Shown here: positions 52,404 through 54,769 of the stretch, piece after piece
How the letters are laid out: each line of letters opens with the position of its first letter
Position numbering within the stretch: position 1 is the stretch's first letter
Source: Nitrosomonas sp.
GTDB taxonomy: Bacteria > Pseudomonadota > Gammaproteobacteria > Burkholderiales > Nitrosomonadaceae
NCBI GenBank assembly: GCA_028577615.1
Contig: JAJSDU010000018.1
Span: forward strand, 1-54,769
Reading direction: 5' to 3'
Length of the DNA: 54,769 nucleotides
Made by a program: the position numbers and the translations under genes
The notes under the pieces: model-generated
Database searches by the model: none
Told to the model about the DNA's origin: nothing
What the model saw: the letters and a program-made list of their open reading frames with translations, nothing else

Positions 52404-53474
52404 TTATTTATAGAGATTACTCTCTAAATAGCTCCGTTGTATATACCGCAGCCAAACCAATATTACTGCACTTACCGGCAATGCCAATAAGATTCCAAAA
52501 AAGCCAAATAATTGACCAAATGCCAGCAAAGCGAAAATGACCATCACCGGGTGCAATCCAATTCGTTCTCCGACTAACCACGGAGTTATTACCATGCCTT
52601 CAAGCAATTGACCAATGGCAAAAACGATCCATACAGGTATAACGCCGGCCCAGCCTTGAAATTGCATAAATGCAGCAAAAGTTGCGAGTGTTAATCCGAC
52701 TATCGTTCCCAGGTAAGGAACAAATACTAGAATGCCTGCTATCAATCCTATCGGGAGTGCAAATTCAAGCCCAACTATCCATAATCCACTAATATAGCAT
52801 ATGCTCATAATCAAAATTACTGACAACTGTCCGCGCAGAAATTCAGCTAAAATCTGATCTGTCTCACGAGCCAGAATACTAATAGATTTATGCCAGTAAC
52901 GAGGAATCATTGCATCAATCTGATTTACAATATGATTCCAGTCTCTCAGCAAATAAAATAACACAACTGGCACTAATAAAAGATTAACAAAAAACTCAAC
53001 AACCACCATTCCTCCGCTTGTCAAGGAAGGTAATATTTTTGCTGCTACCCCACCTGCACTTTGCCAATGTGCAGAGATTCCAGCTTTAAGAGCACTCATG
53101 TCCGGCTGAAAGTTAATCCCGAACTGCGTTTCAAACCACGGTACAATCTGATTCTTCATAACTTCAAGGTAGCCTGGCAATTTCTCGATCAAGCGACTTG
53201 CCTCTTTCTCAAACAATGGCACCATTACGAGTATTAATGCAATCACTAATCCCATAAACATCAGCATCACCATCACTACTCCGAGCGTTCGCGGTATTCT
53301 GCGCCCTGACAACCAAGTAACCAGCGGGTTACAAATATACGCAATAACAGCAGCCAATAGAAAAGGGGTCAATATAGGACTAAGCAGATAAACTAATCCA
53401 CATAAAACCAACGCCAAAATAAGCCACCACAATTTATGTAAATTATTTTGAATGTACTCATTATTATTGGGCAT
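52404..53474 (-). CDS. AI-2E family permease (PerM-like)
   Basis: A 356-residue membrane protein with about eight hydrophobic segments and the family motifs PFLLAAVIAYICNPLV, RRIPRTLGVVMVMLM, FVPYLGTIVGLTLA and PWLVGERIGLHPVMVIFALL. The family includes TqsA, which exports the AI-2 signal, but most members, including this one next to hda, have no assigned substrate. The gap to hda is 208 bases. Confidence 0.88.
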   Translation of the reverse strand: MPNNNEYIQNNLHKLWWLILALVLCGLVYLLSPILTPFLLAAVIAYICNPLVTWLSGRRIPRTLGVVMVMLMFMGLVIALILVMVPLFEKEASRLIEKLPGYLEVMKNQIVPWFETQFGINFQPDMSALKAGISAHWQSAGGVAAKILPSLTSGGMVVVEFFVNLLLVPVVLFYLLRDWNHIVNQIDAMIPRYWHKSISILARETDQILAEFLRGQLSVILIMSICYISGLWIVGLEFALPIGLIAGILVFVPYLGTIVGLTLATFAAFMQFQGWAGVIPVWIVFAIGQLLEGMVITPWLVGERIGLHPVMVIFALLAFGQLFGFFGILLALPVSAVILVWLRYIQRSYLESNLYK

Positions 53475-53896
53475 GCTTATTTCCCGAAACTTAATTTTTT
53501 TGTGTATTGATTAAACGCTTAACGATTGAATCGCTTCGTTTTCTCCAGAGGTTTTTTAGTTTAAGCCAGCCACATCAGCCGGCTCCTCCAGTTGGCAACA
53601 ATATGTCATTTCGAATTCTGCCAGTGGAATATTTCCGATTGGCTCCGGTAACCGGGAATTGTTGAACCACTACACAACCCTCACCTATAAGGCGCAGGTT
53701 TTTTTATGAATCAATTGTAAATTGACTTTCATTCACCGCTCTCCTTCTTGTTCCTCTATATATTCTTGAATCACCTTACCTGTATATTGCCGAAACTGAT
53801 TGCACAATATCCGCGCCCCCATCGGATGCCTATCTCAGAACTGATGCGTAAACCCCAAGCACAACACTCGCGAGCTCATCCTCTTCAGTCACTGTC
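53475..53896. other. Intergenic region between the permease and amoB ends
   Basis: A 422-base gap. ACCT...AGGT around 53687-53702 followed by seven Ts (on the plus strand) is a weak terminator-like element. A 66-codon plus-strand ORF at 53748-53948 has a non-protein-like composition and overlaps the minus-strand ORF, so I do not accept it. Nothing else is recognised. Confidence 0.5.
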
Positions 53897-54127
53897 CTAT
53901 CTGTTGATACTCTGTGCTGGGCGATATCTAATGAACATATACACATGATTACTCGCAACCTTGCCAATAACGATTTCCAGTTCATACTCCGCTATCTGAC
54001 GCAAAATACCTCTAGCATGTACCACAACCTCTCCGATCATCACTTGTTTGCGATACTTTTGACCCCCACCACAAATCAAGCGCACTTCAGATCCAGGAGC
54101 CAATTGTGAAACGTCACACAACAACAT
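53897..54127 (-). CDS. Small protein downstream of amoB, unrecognised
   Basis: A 76-residue ORF on the amoB strand, starting 50 bases after the amoB terminator. Its composition is protein-like (VRLICGGGQKYRKQVMIGEV, then VVHARG and EYELEIVIGKV), suggesting a small beta-rich fold. It has no membrane segment. No RBS is clear, and it could be expressed only by read-through of the amoB terminator. Whether small ORFs recur after amoCAB in relatives is a point to test; I cannot say what this one does. Confidence 0.5.
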   Translation of the reverse strand: MLLCDVSQLAPGSEVRLICGGGQKYRKQVMIGEVVVHARGILRQIAEYELEIVIGKVASNHVYMFIRYRPAQSINR

Positions 54128-54177
54128 ATCTAAAGGTGGTTGGCTCCAACCATCCCTGAAAGAGACACTAAAAAAAA

Positions 54178-54213
54178 CCGGTACACCTCTGTCTTTCGAC
54201 AGTGGTGTACCGG
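54178..54213 (-). terminator. amoB intrinsic terminator
   Basis: CCGGTACACC (54178-54187) and GGTGTACCGG (54204-54213) pair perfectly, and CTGTC / GACAG extends the stem past one T/T mismatch. On the minus strand the stem is followed by a run of eight Ts (54170-54177, A-run on the plus strand), so it is a strong Rho-independent terminator placed 32 bases after the amoB stop. Confidence 0.88.
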
Positions 54214-54244
54214 CGTTGTCGCTTCTGATGTTGCCTGCTGTTTC

Positions 54245-54769
54245 TTACAGTCTGGTAAAGACCGGGATTACCGCTCCAGCAATACTGTTAATATAACGAT
54301 TGCCTTCTTCATCCCATGTCATCAACAAACCACCAAAACGGCTCTCAGGGTCACCCAACAGCGCCATTAATCGCTGTACTTCCCACAGCGCATCTTTGGC
54401 TTCCATCTTCACTTCTCGGGTTTCTCCAGGTTCGATCGACGCATCATTATCCAGTGTCAAGCCTGTCGCAACCAGCTCTCTCGGATAATCAGGATCAAGG
54501 TGCTCACGTCCCAGCGCATTTACAAAACGTACACCCGCTGTGGTGAATTCACCTATGTTGATCGCCGTGTCTCCGTTGTTGGTGATGTCCATGGTCACAC
54601 GTAATGCACGACCAGGTACGTCATAGTTGGCATGCGTAACTTTGATCGCTACCGGATTCGGTTCAATCGGCAGTGGCTCTACTTTCGATTCACCCGCCTG
54701 AATCGGTATGGTGTATGGGTATTTGCTCTCTGTATAACGATAGCCACCCCATACCAGCGCACAGGTCAG
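54245..54769 (-). CDS. amoB: Ammonia monooxygenase subunit B (3' part, runs off the edge)
   Basis: The C-terminal 174 residues of AmoB; the rest lies beyond the right edge. The frame is open through the last base and starts [12 protein letters not shown]. Hallmarks are [40 protein letters not shown] and TRLMALLG-like segments near the C-terminus ([19 protein letters not shown]). The periplasmic copper-binding subunit belongs to the membrane complex that oxidises ammonia to hydroxylamine. The ORF-internal ATG near 54598 is not the start. By the usual order, amoC and amoA should lie further right. Confidence 0.95.
   Translation of the reverse strand: MTCALVWGGYRYTESKYPYTIPIQAGESKVEPLPIEPNPVAIKVTHANYDVPGRALRVTMDITNNGDTAINIGEFTTAGVRFVNALGREHLDPDYPRELVATGLTLDNDASIEPGETREVKMEAKDALWEVQRLMALLGDPESRFGGLLMTWDEEGNRYINSIAGAVIPVFTRL

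Noticed and set aside
53748-53948. 66-codon plus-strand ORF
   Set aside because: Overlaps a better minus-strand ORF and has no protein-like pattern.
1-54769. CRISPR array or tRNA gene
   Set aside because: I saw no regularly spaced repeats and no cloverleaf-type sequence on either strand, but reading by eye can miss a tRNA.

Overview
The window is most likely from a Nitrosomonas-type betaproteobacterial ammonia oxidiser. The strongest sign is the 3' part of an ammonia monooxygenase subunit B gene (amoB) on the minus strand at the right edge, closed by a strong terminator. The hda / permease / HAD neighbourhood and the PilS-PilR pair fit a betaproteobacterium. Genus assignment is inference; no database search was possible.

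Layout. 1-3900: end of an unrecognised gene, a PP0621-like small protein, and the PilS/PilR sigma54 two-component pair. 4000-9700: accessory region with a 143-bp MITE flanked by an 8-bp duplication, a RIO kinase, an ATPase plus nuclease-like pair sitting on the stump of a deleted hsdR, and a hipBA toxin-antitoxin module with operator-like repeats. 9708-21485: a sulfur-assimilation block, all on the plus strand: YezD-like protein, outer-membrane porin, sulfate-binding protein, DUF2325 protein, degenerate EAL protein, CysT-CysW-CysA importer, serine acetyltransferase, a Family 2A encapsulin shell protein, its cysteine desulfurase cargo with a long N-terminal extension, and a CysB regulator. 21900-25800: decayed DNA with a retropepsin-like protease, a higA remnant split by a second MITE, a dead IS5-type element, a possible group II intron scrap, REP-like palindromes, and a PEP-CTERM protein with a well-matched sigma54 promoter. 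25840-28483: lgt and ilvD. 28582-31824: defence and toxin debris (MNT antitoxin with a broken HepT, an AT-rich GmrSD-like protein, a NYN/LOTUS protein). 31949-33802: a cyclic-nucleotide-domain patatin. 34107-41864: a multicopper oxidase, tyrosinase, LodA-like quinoprotein, small protein and LodB-like flavoprotein cluster. 41948-53474: mostly housekeeping (RlmD, M20 amidohydrolase, YciA thioesterase, phosphoglycerol-transferase-like sulfatase, GGDEF/EAL protein, HAD phosphatase, Hda, AI-2E permease). 53897-54769: small ORF and amoB.

How the genes work together. In the sulfur block, sulfate would cross the outer membrane (porin), be captured (Sbp) and imported (CysTWA). Serine acetyltransferase makes O-acetylserine for cysteine synthesis. 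The desulfurase releases sulfur from cysteine inside the encapsulin shell, which in this family is reported to store sulfur, and CysB probably controls the set. In the oxidase block, two copper enzymes that oxidise phenols lie next to an amino-acid oxidase of the CTQ type and the flavoprotein its relatives need for cofactor maturation. This suggests a joint quinone, peroxide or melanin-like chemistry whose real substrate is unknown. These two blocks are the best candidates for an under-described system here.
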